From assembly GCA_030710605.1 (NCBI GenBank), contig CP092881.1, positions 73,805,095 to 73,869,094 on the forward strand: a stretch of DNA of 64,000 nt, in the 5' to 3' direction. Below are positions 63,910 through 64,000 of the stretch, in pieces; the stretch's first letter is position 1, and every line of letters starts with the position of its first letter. The stretch comes from Cordylochernes scorpioides (lineage: Eukaryota > Arthropoda > Arachnida > Pseudoscorpiones > Chernetidae). The notes under the pieces are model-generated. The model ran no database searches and had not been told where the DNA came from. It saw only the letters and a program-made list of their open reading frames with translations. Both the position numbers and the translations under genes were made by a program.

Positions 63910-64000
63910 TACAAAATAAATTAGTAAGAATGTATAGGTACTTGAGACAGAGAGAACATCTTGTCGGGAGGACATATGGCCATGCATCGAGCGCCAAAGC

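Overview
The window is eukaryotic, AT-rich and almost entirely repetitive. I recognise no complete host protein gene. The only host-type gene I can name is a tRNA-Gly(GCC) at 9,039-9,109 on the minus strand. The mix of transposable elements fits an arthropod: two Ty3/Gypsy lineages, DD34E Tc1, mariner, pogo-like MITEs, Penelope-like termini, a degraded RNase H/zinc-knuckle LINE tail and tRNA-derived SINEs. An arachnid such as a spider is my best guess, from the style of the Gypsy, Tc1 and LINE proteins, but the sequence alone does not prove it.

Layout. Positions 20-1,900 hold a 71-bp minisatellite. Positions 1,900-9,500 are mostly unrecognised AT-rich sequence with a hairpin element, a ~185-bp direct repeat, the tRNA gene and repeat termini. 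Positions 9,535-32,239 (copy A) and 32,636-52,722 (copy B) are two direct copies of the same ~20-kb block, separated by a 100-N gap at 32,240-32,339. In order, each copy carries a Gag-like fragment, a hairpin element, a SINE tail, a foldback element, a second Gag-like fragment, a 91-bp minisatellite, a complete Gypsy element (Gypsy-1), a 62-bp minisatellite of 8 units, a Tc1 element with a nested hairpin, a 34-bp minisatellite, a mariner/foldback remnant, a second SINE tail and a second, unrelated 62-bp minisatellite. The copies are nearly identical outside three of these arrays, whose lengths differ greatly: 91-bp array 3.8 kb versus 0.65 kb, 34-bp array 3.7 kb versus 1.0 kb, second 62-bp array ~2 units versus ~60. 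Either this is a recent tandem duplication or the two haplotypes of one locus were scaffolded end to end.

Positions 52,740-64,000 hold further nested elements. Gypsy-2 (54,664-59,158) has two identical 165-bp LTRs and a perfect 5-bp target duplication, and it sits inside a mariner-type MITE. The rest is pogo-like MITEs, Penelope-like inverted termini, a LINE fragment, foldback fragments, a GC-rich 583-bp insertion and a full tRNA-derived SINE.

The least familiar structure is a family of hairpin elements with a one-sided tail (4,493-4,829; 25,143-25,319 and its copy at 44,377-44,558; 53,437-53,562; probably 10,310-10,505 and 33,346-33,592). Each is a long inverted repeat plus a ~30-bp tail containing a GCGGC or AGCCG core next to an ATATTG/CAATAT motif. 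The clear cases are flanked by direct repeats of 10-15 bp, which is not what TA-targeted MITEs leave.
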